Notes under the pieces: model-generated
The model's database searches: none
Told to the model about the DNA's origin: nothing
Seen by the model: only the letters and a program-made list of their open reading frames with translations
Assembly: GCA_030156305.1 (NCBI GenBank)
Contig: JASGMZ010000142.1
Span: 1-7,716 of the forward strand
From: Bacteroidales bacterium
GTDB lineage: Bacteria; Bacteroidota; Bacteroidia; Bacteroidales; UBA12077
Direction of reading: 5' to 3'
Length of the DNA stretch: 7,716 nucleotides
Part shown: one piece after another, positions 1 to 6,234 of the stretch
How positions within the stretch are numbered: the stretch's first letter is position 1
Layout of the letters: every line of letters starts with the position of its first letter
Program-made: the position numbers and the translations under genes

Positions 1-59
1 TTCCTAATTTACTCACAATAATTATATTTTAAAGATGTTAGTGAGATCGCTTCGCTAAG

Positions 60-84
60 TTCAAGTTTCAAATTTCAAGTTTCG
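60..84. repeat. Tandem heptamer TTCAAGT/TTCAAAT, about 3.5 copies
   Basis: Units start at 60, 67 and 74, reading TTCAAGT, TTCAAAT and TTCAAGT, and a partial TTC follows at 81. One unit differs by a single base. The array is short and lies in non-coding DNA, so it is a simple-sequence tract that could arise by slippage. No function can be read from it. Confidence 0.7.
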
Positions 85-121
85 TTATATAATCATTCCC
101 TTGTGTGTGCGTTAGCTCATA

Positions 122-222
122 GATGTTTCACACGAATATATTTTTAGTTAATTAATTGGCCTTGTGAAATATCCATGTTATATTCATTCCATTTTTGTAA
201 ACTTCAGCACATGGATGTTTCA
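122..222. repeat. Three-copy alternating repeat forming two exclusive hairpins
   Basis: GATGTTTCACA at 122-132 pairs with TGTGAAATATC at 163-173 (11 pairs, one G-U). The same middle segment, extended to 165-178, pairs with 209-222 (14 pairs, one G-U). Both loops are 30 bases long, and because both hairpins use 165-173 they exclude each other. The G-U pairs become A-C mismatches on the minus strand, so the fold suits a plus-strand RNA better. No T tract follows either stem, so this is not a standard terminator. It could be a degenerate intergenic repeat family or a structured RNA; the sequence alone does not decide. Confidence 0.45.
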
Positions 223-254
223 TGATATATTATAAAAAAATTTCTATACCAAAC

Positions 255-527
255 TTATTTATTATGATTGAAAACAATCTTGTAAGGCCTTACTTCGCTT
301 TTTGATATTCCATTTTTTATAGCCGGATCATTATTTACAATTTCCATTAACTCTTCTTCACTGTCAACATCAATAACAAACATTCCACCCCGTTTTTCAT
401 CCAGGAAGGGGCCGGTAATAATAAGTTTTCCTTTGTTAAACAGTTCCTTAAGATACTCAACATGAGGTTGCATCATTTCTTCCGTTACATCTTTTTGTAA
501 CATATGGTGTATTACTACATAATTCAT
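255..527 (-). CDS. YciI-like small protein
   Basis: This is a protein of about 90 residues of the YciI family, a small alpha-beta ferredoxin-like fold (dimeric alpha-beta barrel) whose biochemical role is generally unknown. The visible marks are an N-terminal strand MNYVVIHHML, a helix carrying His22 (QPHVEYLKEL), the GKLIITGPF strand with the family's typical GP, the segment NDPAIKNGI that matches the family DP motif near the second helix, and the closing strand RPYKIVF. I chose the ATG at 527 because family members start directly with this first strand. An in-frame ATG at 572 would add 15 residues (MKLNYLYNINLKLNR) that look like translated AT-rich spacer. The gene lies 54 bases after the exonuclease stop in the same direction, so co-transcription is likely. 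Family assignment is good; function is open. Confidence 0.85.
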   Translation of the reverse strand: MNYVVIHHMLQKDVTEEMMQPHVEYLKELFNKGKLIITGPFLDEKRGGMFVIDVDSEEELMEIVNNDPAIKNGISKSEVRPYKIVFNHNK

Positions 528-581
528 ACGGTTAAGTTTTAAATTTATATTATACAAATAGTTTAGTTTCAAGGTTTACAT

Positions 582-1349
582 TTAACTATTAAACTTTCTT
601 AGCTTAATAGCGGTTAACACTTTTTTAGTATACAACGGAAATTCACTTTTTATAATCCATCCAAAATAACCGGGATCTTTTTCAAGCACCGACTCAACTG
701 TTTTCCCTTTATATTTTCCAAAGTTAAAGACTTCTTCACCTTTATCATTATAAACAATGCGCCCTGCAAAATCAGCATTTGTATTATGGGTTGAAAATTT
801 GGATAATTTTTCTACATCATTCTCAAGTTCATTATAACGATCAAGCTGAGATTTTAAAATTTCAAACGTTGCTTTTGTATCTGCTTCGGCGCTATGTGCA
901 TCTTCCAATATTTTATGGCAATAAAATTTATAGGCAGCACTTAAGGTTCGTTGTTCCATCTTGTAAAAAATCACCTGTACATCTATTGATCGCAATTTTT
1001 TTAAATCAAAATCAATTTCTGCACGAATAAATTCTTCGGCAAGTAAAGGAATATCAAACTTAGATGAATTGTATCCGGCAATATCACATCCTTCAATAAA
1101 CTGAGCGATATTTTTTCCTACTTCGTTAAAGGTAGGTTTATCTTTCACATCCTCATCGCTAATACCGTGAATTTCAGTTGCTTGTGGTGGAATAGGAATT
1201 TCCGGATTAATCAACATGGTTTTCATTTCTTCGGAACCATCAGGAAATACTTTAAGGAGCGAAATCTCCACAATTCGGTCGTTAGCAATATTAACTCCTG
1301 TGGTTTCCAGGTCAAAAAATACAATTGGTTTTTTTAAATCTAAATCCAT
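582..1349 (-). CDS. DEDDh 3'-5' exonuclease with ExoX-like C-terminal domain
   Basis: This is a 255-residue exonuclease of the DnaQ/RNase T superfamily, expected to remove nucleotides from DNA 3' ends with two metal ions. All five DEDDh residues are visible: Asp13 and Glu15 in FFDLETTG (Exo I), Asp99 in GYNSSKFDIPLL (Exo II), and His152 and Asp157 in HSAEADTKAT (Exo III). The catalytic domain spans about residues 8-170. A charged linker leads to residues 208-249, where FGKYKGKTVESVL and DPGYFGWII match the small C-terminal domain known from exodeoxyribonuclease X-like proteins. It is not fused to a polymerase or to a UvrC-like domain, so it could be a stand-alone proofreading or repair nuclease; genome pipelines often call such proteins DNA polymerase III subunit epsilon, which the sequence does not prove. 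It lies 73 bases after dnaN, beyond the hairpin terminator, and I found no good promoter in that gap. Confidence 0.92.
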   Translation of the reverse strand: MDLDLKKPIVFFDLETTGVNIANDRIVEISLLKVFPDGSEEMKTMLINPEIPIPPQATEIHGISDEDVKDKPTFNEVGKNIAQFIEGCDIAGYNSSKFDIPLLAEEFIRAEIDFDLKKLRSIDVQVIFYKMEQRTLSAAYKFYCHKILEDAHSAEADTKATFEILKSQLDRYNELENDVEKLSKFSTHNTNADFAGRIVYNDKGEEVFNFGKYKGKTVESVLEKDPGYFGWIIKSEFPLYTKKVLTAIKLRKFNS

Positions 1350-1370
1350 TCTTTTGATTTTTGTCTTTTA

Positions 1371-1401
1371 AAAAAAAGAGTTTCAATCCGAAACTCTTTT
1401 T
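1371..1401 (-). terminator. Intrinsic terminator after dnaN
   Basis: A perfect 12-bp stem pairs 1373-1384 with 1390-1401 around a 5-base loop (1385-1389). The core is GAGTTTC/GAAACTC. Read on the minus strand, the stem runs into a tract of seven T (complement of 1371-1377), as expected for a Rho-independent terminator 22 bases beyond the dnaN stop. On the plus strand a tract of five T also follows, so it could work both ways, but no plus-strand gene enters it. It separates dnaN from the exonuclease gene. Confidence 0.7.
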
Positions 1402-1422
1402 AAAGGTATTTATAATTAATTC

Positions 1423-2556
1423 TTATCCTTTTATCATCATAGGCATTAATAACATCAACACATCTTCGTCTTCATTTTCTTTTTCGGCAGGGAAAAAGAT
1501 TCCTGCTCTTGAAGAGTCAGAAAATTCAGCCAGAACATCAGTTGATGCTAAATTGGAAAGAATTTCGATAAGGAATGAAGATTTAAAACCTATTTCCATT
1601 TCATCACCCTCATACTGGCAATTTAAACGTTCGTTAGCAGAAATTGAAAAATCAATATCCTGAGCAGAAACATTCATCTGGTTATTTTTCATTTCGAGCT
1701 TTACAAGGTTACTTGCTTGATTTGAGAATAGCGCAACCCTTTTTAAAGCATTATACAATTCTAAACGATCAATGGTTAATTTATTGGGATTATTGGTGGG
1801 TATAACTGAGTTATAACTTGGGTAATTGCCTTCTACTAACCTACAAACCAATTTATAATTAGACAATGTGAAAAAAGCATTCTTGTCATCAAATTCGACC
1901 AATACATCATTATTTTCTTCTTTAGGTAAAATTGCTTTTAGTAAAGATGCTGGTTTTTTCGGAAGAATAAATGATGATTCCTGATCAACTTTAACATCCA
2001 TTCTTCGATATCTTACCAGTTTATGAGCATCGGAAGCAACAAATGTCATACTATCGGTAAAAAGCTCAATATAAATACCATTCATCACCGGCCTTAATTC
2101 ATCATCGGCAGTTGCAAATAAAGTATTACTAATACCATTCAATAATAATTCAGATGATAATTGAATAGATGTTTTCCTATCGTCTTTAATTAATGGCATT
2201 TGAGGAAAATCCTCGCTGTTTTGGCCTACCACATTATATTTCCCGTTTTCGGTAGTAATAACTACACTAAACGTTTCGGTATTAATATCGAAGGTTAGCG
2301 GTTGGTCGGGAAACTCTTTAAGTGTATCGGTTAAAATTCTGGCAGGGATAGCTATACTTCCTTCATCGGTTACGTTTTCTAACGTAATATTTGTAATCAG
2401 GGTAGTTTCTAAGTCCGAAGCCGTAATTTTTAACTCATTATTTTCCAACTGAAATAAAAAATTGTCAAGAATGGGTAACGTATTTTTTGTACTAATAACC
2501 CTGCTAACAGCCTGCAAATGACTTAATAGCTCTGTACTGGAAATAACAAACTTCAT
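1423..2556 (-). CDS. dnaN: DNA polymerase III beta subunit (sliding clamp)
   Basis: This is the ring-shaped sliding clamp that holds replicative polymerase and many repair enzymes on DNA. At 377 residues it has normal full length, with three clamp domains at about 1-120, 130-255 and 256-375. Recognisable signatures are MKFVISSTELLSHL at the start, TLPILDNFL (26-34), the domain-two block ELRPVMNGIYIE (153-164), FVASDAHKLVRY (172-183), and the C-terminal MLLMPMM (368-374), which corresponds to the MPMR tail that lines the partner-binding cleft in E. coli. The tail has Met where E. coli has Arg and ends with three extra residues. dnaA is not beside it in this window. dnaN follows the DUF4340 gene after 102 bases in the same direction. 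It may be read from the gldF promoter or from a weak promoter of its own, and it ends at a strong hairpin terminator. Confidence 0.98.
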   Translation of the reverse strand: MKFVISSTELLSHLQAVSRVISTKNTLPILDNFLFQLENNELKITASDLETTLITNITLENVTDEGSIAIPARILTDTLKEFPDQPLTFDINTETFSVVITTENGKYNVVGQNSEDFPQMPLIKDDRKTSIQLSSELLLNGISNTLFATADDELRPVMNGIYIELFTDSMTFVASDAHKLVRYRRMDVKVDQESSFILPKKPASLLKAILPKEENNDVLVEFDDKNAFFTLSNYKLVCRLVEGNYPSYNSVIPTNNPNKLTIDRLELYNALKRVALFSNQASNLVKLEMKNNQMNVSAQDIDFSISANERLNCQYEGDEMEIGFKSSFLIEILSNLASTDVLAEFSDSSRAGIFFPAEKENEDEDVLMLLMPMMIKG

Positions 2557-2606
2557 TGGTATTTATTTTAAATTTTTAATGTTTTTATAACTATAGAATT
2601 AAATAT

Positions 2607-2637
2607 CAATAATACAAAAAAAATATCAAGTAGCCAA
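2607..2637 (-). promoter_or_regulatory. Possible dnaN promoter (weak)
   Basis: On the minus strand, TTG (complement of 2635-2637) is followed after 20 bases by TATTATTG (complement of 2607-2614). The second box differs from the Bacteroidota -7 consensus TAnnTTTG at one position, and the spacing is within the usual range. The region is very AT-rich, so a chance match is quite possible. If real, it would give dnaN a transcript independent of the gld genes, with a leader of about 45 bases. Confidence 0.28.
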
Positions 2638-2658
2638 TAAGACTAAGGGATTTTTATG

Positions 2659-3669
2659 CTAGCGAAAATAATCAATTTCTTTCAATAAAGGATCAAAAAT
2701 ATAATATTGAATAATAATTAATTCATTATTTTGATTAAAAATAGCGTAAGCTCTATTATAATCATAGGTTAATTTATTTCCGAATTCATCAAATTTCTTT
2801 TCAGGAGGTTTCCTGTATATGGTTATGCTATTGGTAAAATCATCAACATGGGTAACGCTAATTTTACAAAAAGGGGCAGCATGTAAAAGCGAATCGTTTT
2901 TTTGTTTTGACAGCTCCTTTTCTATACGTTCAAACTCAATTCCCTGAAAATAGGTAAAATACCGAACAACACGCTCAACGTTAAAATCTTCCACAAATAG
3001 GTTCTTACAAGGTTGTTTTAATGCAAAAGTACCATCACCATAATTAATTACAGTAAATGATTTAGAGGAGTCACCAGGATATTCGGTAGTTATAGATTTA
3101 ATATTTTGCGGCTGATAATCAAAAACAGATTTATTGCGCCATAAACTTTCATCAATAGAAAATAATTCAGCTACCAATCCTTTAAAAGAAGGAATCCTAA
3201 CAGTAATAGGTTCTCTTCTTCCATCCATCATCATATAAGTTTTATGGTTATCTATTTCAGGTGTACTTACATAATATTTGCGAAGGGTGCGATTTTTTCT
3301 ATAAATTTCAACGAGAATTCCTTCTTTTTCGAGCACTGAAGCTATTCGCTCTTTTTCATTCTCTGGGATAGGAGATGCAATCTGAATCCTGTTTAAGGCC
3401 ATCAGAAAATTATCAACCATACGTTGTCTGGCGATATATTTATCATTAATTTTCCAGTGTCCGCTTTCTTTAACAAGAGTAATGTTATCCTCAGGAGAAG
3501 AAATCTTTATTTTATCAATTTTTTTTGTTTCTTCAATGGCAAAATGAGTATTTCGCCTCCCTAATGTTCCTTTTGAATCGTTAAAAAAATAAGCAGTAGC
3601 AATAATCAATAAGATAAAAACAACGAGGAGCGTTTTTTTTGTATTAGTCATTTTTTTAAATAATAGCAT
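2659..3669 (-). CDS. DUF4340 domain membrane-anchored protein
   Basis: This 336-residue protein has one N-terminal membrane segment (about 12-30, LLVVFILLIIATAYFF), with the remainder probably outside the cytoplasm. Residues about 50-170 fit the DUF4340 pattern: a strand IDKIKISSP, a strand LVKESGHWKI with the typical Trp, then a helix RQRMVDNFLMALNRI. A similar arrangement recurs at about 189-249 (NIKSITTEYP, then DGTFALKQP, then FNVERVVRYFTYFQGI), suggesting an internal duplication. DUF4340 proteins are commonly encoded beside GldG-type ABC transporter genes; their molecular role is not known. It starts 3 bases after the gldG stop. A second in-frame ATG at 3651 (MTNTKKTLLVV) would shorten it by six residues and is equally plausible. 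Co-transcription with gldF and gldG suggests it is an accessory envelope subunit of that transporter, which is inference. Confidence 0.87.
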   Translation of the reverse strand: MLLFKKMTNTKKTLLVVFILLIIATAYFFNDSKGTLGRRNTHFAIEETKKIDKIKISSPEDNITLVKESGHWKINDKYIARQRMVDNFLMALNRIQIASPIPENEKERIASVLEKEGILVEIYRKNRTLRKYYVSTPEIDNHKTYMMMDGRREPITVRIPSFKGLVAELFSIDESLWRNKSVFDYQPQNIKSITTEYPGDSSKSFTVINYGDGTFALKQPCKNLFVEDFNVERVVRYFTYFQGIEFERIEKELSKQKNDSLLHAAPFCKISVTHVDDFTNSITIYRKPPEKKFDEFGNKLTYDYNRAYAIFNQNNELIIIQYYIFDPLLKEIDYFR

Positions 3670-3672
3670 GAT

Positions 3673-5370
3673 TTAAGCCGTATATTTACGTTTTCTAAAA
3701 TAAATAATTATCCCCCCAAAAAGAAGGATAAAAATAATTGGGAAAACCGTATTAATAATTTGCCACTTCACTCTTTCGTCGATAATTTTAGCTTTATCTA
3801 AAATGCGAAGTTTAATATCGCGCGACCGTAATTCGAGTAATCCTTTTTGGTCTACGAGATAATGTACTGCATTCATTACAAACTCCTTATTTCCATATGT
3901 TTGCTTTGTATACCTGTCGTAACCTAAAGGTGAAATAAAAATGCCGTCAGCACGTTCACGAACCTCATTGCGGATAATATCGGCATCAGAAACGACAATC
4001 ATTTCGGTAGGTTCACTGGTTTCTTTAAATGAAGCATCATCCATTCCAATAATATTTTTCAAATATCGGTTTTTAAAAACCGATTCAAAAGTCCCTTCGA
4101 GTAACACGGCAATGGGTAAATTCGCTTTTTTAAATGCTGCCGGATTAATCTGCTCACGCACCTGGGCCAGATTAATGAGTAACGGTGCATCTAAGATCCT
4201 GGCATTGGCCGACGAAGATAAGAGGACTTTCTTTATCATATCATTCTCATTTCCTACCGTATCAATTACACTGGGAAATTCTGCCTTAATCATATTTAAA
4301 CTTTTTGTTATAGGATGATTATTTGGTGAAATAAGTAATGGATAATACAACCAGGGAGATGGAACAAATTTAGGTTGACGGCTATCCAAAGCTGTATTAA
4401 CAGGAATTACAGCACATTGAACGTCTTGAATAACATTAGGATTTATACGCACACCATATTTAAAAAGCATATCGTTAAGGTTAACATCATTTATCAATGC
4501 AAAAGTAGAGCTGCCGGTTGATAAACTATCCATATTTACGGTTACTGCATCAATAAGCCAAAGCACTTTTCCACCATTCATAATATACTGGTCAATAATA
4601 AACTTACTTTTCTCAGTATACTCATCTTTGGGCCCAGCTATTATAATGGCATTATATGGCTCAAGAATATTTAAATATTCTTTAATGGTTACTCTATCGA
4701 TTGCATAATATTCTGCAAGTTCTTTAGTTATATCTCCGGTTTCAAATTCATCCAATTCATTTTGTCCCTCGATAAATGCAATTTTTTTACGCTTTGTAGT
4801 TGTTATTTTTCGTATAGCATCAACAATCTCATATTCAATATCTTGAATAGAGTTATTTAAATTTACTTCGGCAGAAAAAGCGGGGTTATTTTTCAAAAAA
4901 TTAACCGGAGTTTCTTTGTCGCCGTATATTATTATAGCTCCCGGGAAAAGAATTTTTTCAGCCACCCCTCCTTCACGGCCTCTGTCTTTTACATTGATTG
5001 GGTCTAATCCTCTTTCATAAAGATCCTGATAAATTGCATCTCTTTTTGATTGGCCGTTAGAGGCTGATGGATTTATAAAAGTATACTGAATATTTTTCCC
5101 TGCAATAACTCTAAATTCATCCAACAACTCTTTGATTGATTTTTGCATTCGTTGGAAACCAAAAGGCATATCTCCATCTAAATAAACTTCGATATAAACT
5201 GTTTTATCTATTGAATCGAGTAACTCATGGGTTACATCAGACAAAGTATATCTTTTGTCGGCAGTCAAATCTAAACGAAAAAAAGTTTGGGATGAAATAT
5301 AATTAATAAGCAAAATAATGATTAGCGCAAGAATTAATTGTATGATATTTTGTTTTTTTTGATTTTTCAT
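3673..5370 (-). CDS. gldG: GldG, extracytoplasmic partner of the gliding-associated ABC transporter
   Basis: This 565-residue protein fits GldG in length, layout and neighbours. A membrane helix at about 9-27 is followed by RLDLTADKRYTLS (32-44), a conserved block of the GldG/ABC-auxiliary family, then a large extracytoplasmic region, a second membrane helix at about 538-557 and a short basic tail (RKRKYTA). The extracytoplasmic part has a thioredoxin-like early section (VYIEVYLDGDMPFGF) and a section with alternating strands and helices (KKIAFIEGQNELDE, then NAIIIAGPKDEYTEKSKFIIDQYIMNGGKVLWLID in two pieces) resembling a degenerate GATase-like fold. GldG works with permease GldF and ATPase GldA; in Flavobacterium johnsoniae the three were linked to gliding, but homologues occur in non-gliding relatives. 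It follows gldF by 20 bases and precedes the DUF4340 gene by 3, which indicates one transcript. The substrate is unknown. Confidence 0.93.
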   Translation of the reverse strand: MKNQKKQNIIQLILALIIILLINYISSQTFFRLDLTADKRYTLSDVTHELLDSIDKTVYIEVYLDGDMPFGFQRMQKSIKELLDEFRVIAGKNIQYTFINPSASNGQSKRDAIYQDLYERGLDPINVKDRGREGGVAEKILFPGAIIIYGDKETPVNFLKNNPAFSAEVNLNNSIQDIEYEIVDAIRKITTTKRKKIAFIEGQNELDEFETGDITKELAEYYAIDRVTIKEYLNILEPYNAIIIAGPKDEYTEKSKFIIDQYIMNGGKVLWLIDAVTVNMDSLSTGSSTFALINDVNLNDMLFKYGVRINPNVIQDVQCAVIPVNTALDSRQPKFVPSPWLYYPLLISPNNHPITKSLNMIKAEFPSVIDTVGNENDMIKKVLLSSSANARILDAPLLINLAQVREQINPAAFKKANLPIAVLLEGTFESVFKNRYLKNIIGMDDASFKETSEPTEMIVVSDADIIRNEVRERADGIFISPLGYDRYTKQTYGNKEFVMNAVHYLVDQKGLLELRSRDIKLRILDKAKIIDERVKWQIINTVFPIIFILLFGGIIIYFRKRKYTA

Positions 5371-5390
5371 TACATATACTTTTTAAAAAG

Positions 5391-6122
5391 TTACCACTTT
5401 CTACTTTGTAAAATGGTTTTTGTAATTAAAAGGAAGAAAGCAATTACACTAACAAAATAAATAATATCACGACTATCAATCACCCCACGGCTCATTGATT
5501 TATAATGCTCATTAATGCCCAGATTGATAATGAGTGCTTCAAACGATTTAAAAAAGCTTAATTCGCTTATAAAGTCAAATCCAATATAGGCTATAAAACA
5601 CAGCAACATTCCGATAATAAATGCAACAATTTGGTTGTCTGTAAATGAAGAGGACAAAATACCAATGGCTACATAAATGGCAGCTAAAAAAAACAGTCCG
5701 ATATAAGACCCCCAAGTTCCACCTGTGTCTATGTTTCCTACCGGATTTCCCAATTGATAAACGGAATAAAAATAGATTAATGTGGGCAATAAAGAAAAAA
5801 GAACTAAAATCAGGGCGGCTAAATATTTTGCAAATATAATCTGAAAATCAGATAACGGACGGGTTAAAAGCAACTCAATAGTCCCTGAACGTTTTTCGTC
5901 GGCAAACATACGCATAGTAACGGCCGGAACTAAAAATAAAAATATCCACGGAGCAATAGCAAACAAGGAATCTAACGTAGCATATCCTCCATCGAGTATA
6001 TTATTATTCCCTGGAAATACCCATATAAATAAACTGTTTACAACGAGAAAAACAATAATTACAATATATCCGGTTATAGAACTGAAAAAATTATTAACTT
6101 CTTTTTTTAAAAGTGTAAACAT
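5391..6122 (-). CDS. gldF: GldF, ABC-2 type permease
   Basis: This 243-residue integral membrane protein of the ABC-2 permease family has six predicted membrane segments, at about 18-36, 51-72, 97-122, 137-158, 163-183 and 218-236. The cytoplasmic loop after the second segment carries MRMFADEKRSGTIELLLTRP (70-89), the typical coupling-helix region of ABC-2 permeases that contacts the ATPase. The segment SMSRGVIDSRDIIYF (209-223) is characteristic of GldF. Its partners are GldG, encoded directly downstream, and GldA, the ATPase, which is not in this window; in Flavobacterium gldA is also encoded apart from gldFG. It is the first gene of the minus-strand operon and has a good promoter about 20-50 bases upstream. 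What the transporter moves is not known. Confidence 0.94.
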   Translation of the reverse strand: MFTLLKKEVNNFFSSITGYIVIIVFLVVNSLFIWVFPGNNNILDGGYATLDSLFAIAPWIFLFLVPAVTMRMFADEKRSGTIELLLTRPLSDFQIIFAKYLAALILVLFSLLPTLIYFYSVYQLGNPVGNIDTGGTWGSYIGLFFLAAIYVAIGILSSSFTDNQIVAFIIGMLLCFIAYIGFDFISELSFFKSFEALIINLGINEHYKSMSRGVIDSRDIIYFVSVIAFFLLITKTILQSRKW

Positions 6123-6144
6123 TATCTGAATATTTATTTGAACA

Positions 6145-6174
6145 CAAATTTAGTTTTAAAATCTTTTATTCAAA
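6145..6174 (-). promoter_or_regulatory. Promoter of the gldF operon
   Basis: On the minus strand, TTTG (complement of 6171-6174) is followed after 18 bases by TAAATTTG (complement of 6145-6152). The latter matches the Bacteroidota -7 consensus TAnnTTTG exactly, and the former matches the -33 box. Transcription would begin near 6138-6140, giving gldF a leader of about 15-20 bases. This is the best promoter match in the window. Confidence 0.62.
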
Positions 6175-6197
6175 ATCATACGAATTAAATTTATCAA

Positions 6198-6217
6198 TTG
6201 CTACTTTTGTAGTGCAA
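6198..6217 (+). promoter_or_regulatory. -7 box and imperfect dyad before the PagL-like gene
   Basis: TACTTTTG at 6202-6209 matches TAnnTTTG exactly and lies 26 bases before the start codon, a suitable place for a promoter reading right. No TTG occurs at the expected distance upstream (about 6176-6184), so the -33 box is missing or degenerate. The box sits within an imperfect dyad: CTAC (6201-6204) pairs with GTAG (6209-6212), and TTG (6198-6200) pairs with CAA (6215-6217) across a two-base bulge. This could be a regulator site, but the dyad is short. Confidence 0.4.
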
Positions 6218-6234
6218 CTCATAAATTCGGCTAA

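Larger units (their letters stand above)
1..254. other. AT-rich intergenic region without a gene
   Basis: This stretch follows the YciI-like gene and continues to the window edge. I find no convincing open frame, tRNA or rRNA in it. It contains a tandem heptamer (60-84), a small imperfect hairpin (38-44 with 52-58), and three copies of a short motif in alternating orientation (122-132, 163-173, 214-222). No GC-rich hairpin followed by a T tract lies directly after the YciI-like stop codon, so where that transcript ends is not visible. Confidence 0.6.

Noticed and set aside
38..58. Small hairpin near the left edge and a GCGAAGC sequence on the minus strand
   Set aside because: The stem is seven pairs with one wobble, no T tract follows, and a single GCGAAGC mini-hairpin is common by chance.
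528..572. Upstream in-frame ATG adding 15 residues to the YciI-like protein
   Set aside because: The extra residues do not resemble the family, which begins directly with the first beta strand at the ATG at 527; they look like translated AT-rich spacer.
540..572. Promoter-like TTG and TAAATTTA boxes before the YciI-like gene
   Set aside because: The -7 box has one mismatch, the spacing is 22 bases, and the start site would leave almost no leader; in such AT-rich DNA this is likely chance.
1361..1663. Open reading frame on the plus strand overlapping the end of dnaN
   Set aside because: It is antisense to the conserved C-terminal part of DnaN, its product has no recognisable family, and its low-complexity Ser/Ile content is typical of a shadow frame. 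The plus-strand frames opposite the exonuclease, gldG and gldF and the minus-strand frame opposite the PagL-like gene are rejected for the same reason.
2616..2645. Possible terminator after the DUF4340 gene
   Set aside because: The stem TAGTC/GGCTA has only five pairs including a wobble, and the eight-T tract begins about seven bases after it, too weak and too distant for a convincing intrinsic terminator.
5379..5390. Perfect 12-base palindrome CTTTTTAAAAAG between gldF and gldG
   Set aside because: It has no loop and is almost entirely A and T; such palindromes are expected by chance in this composition.
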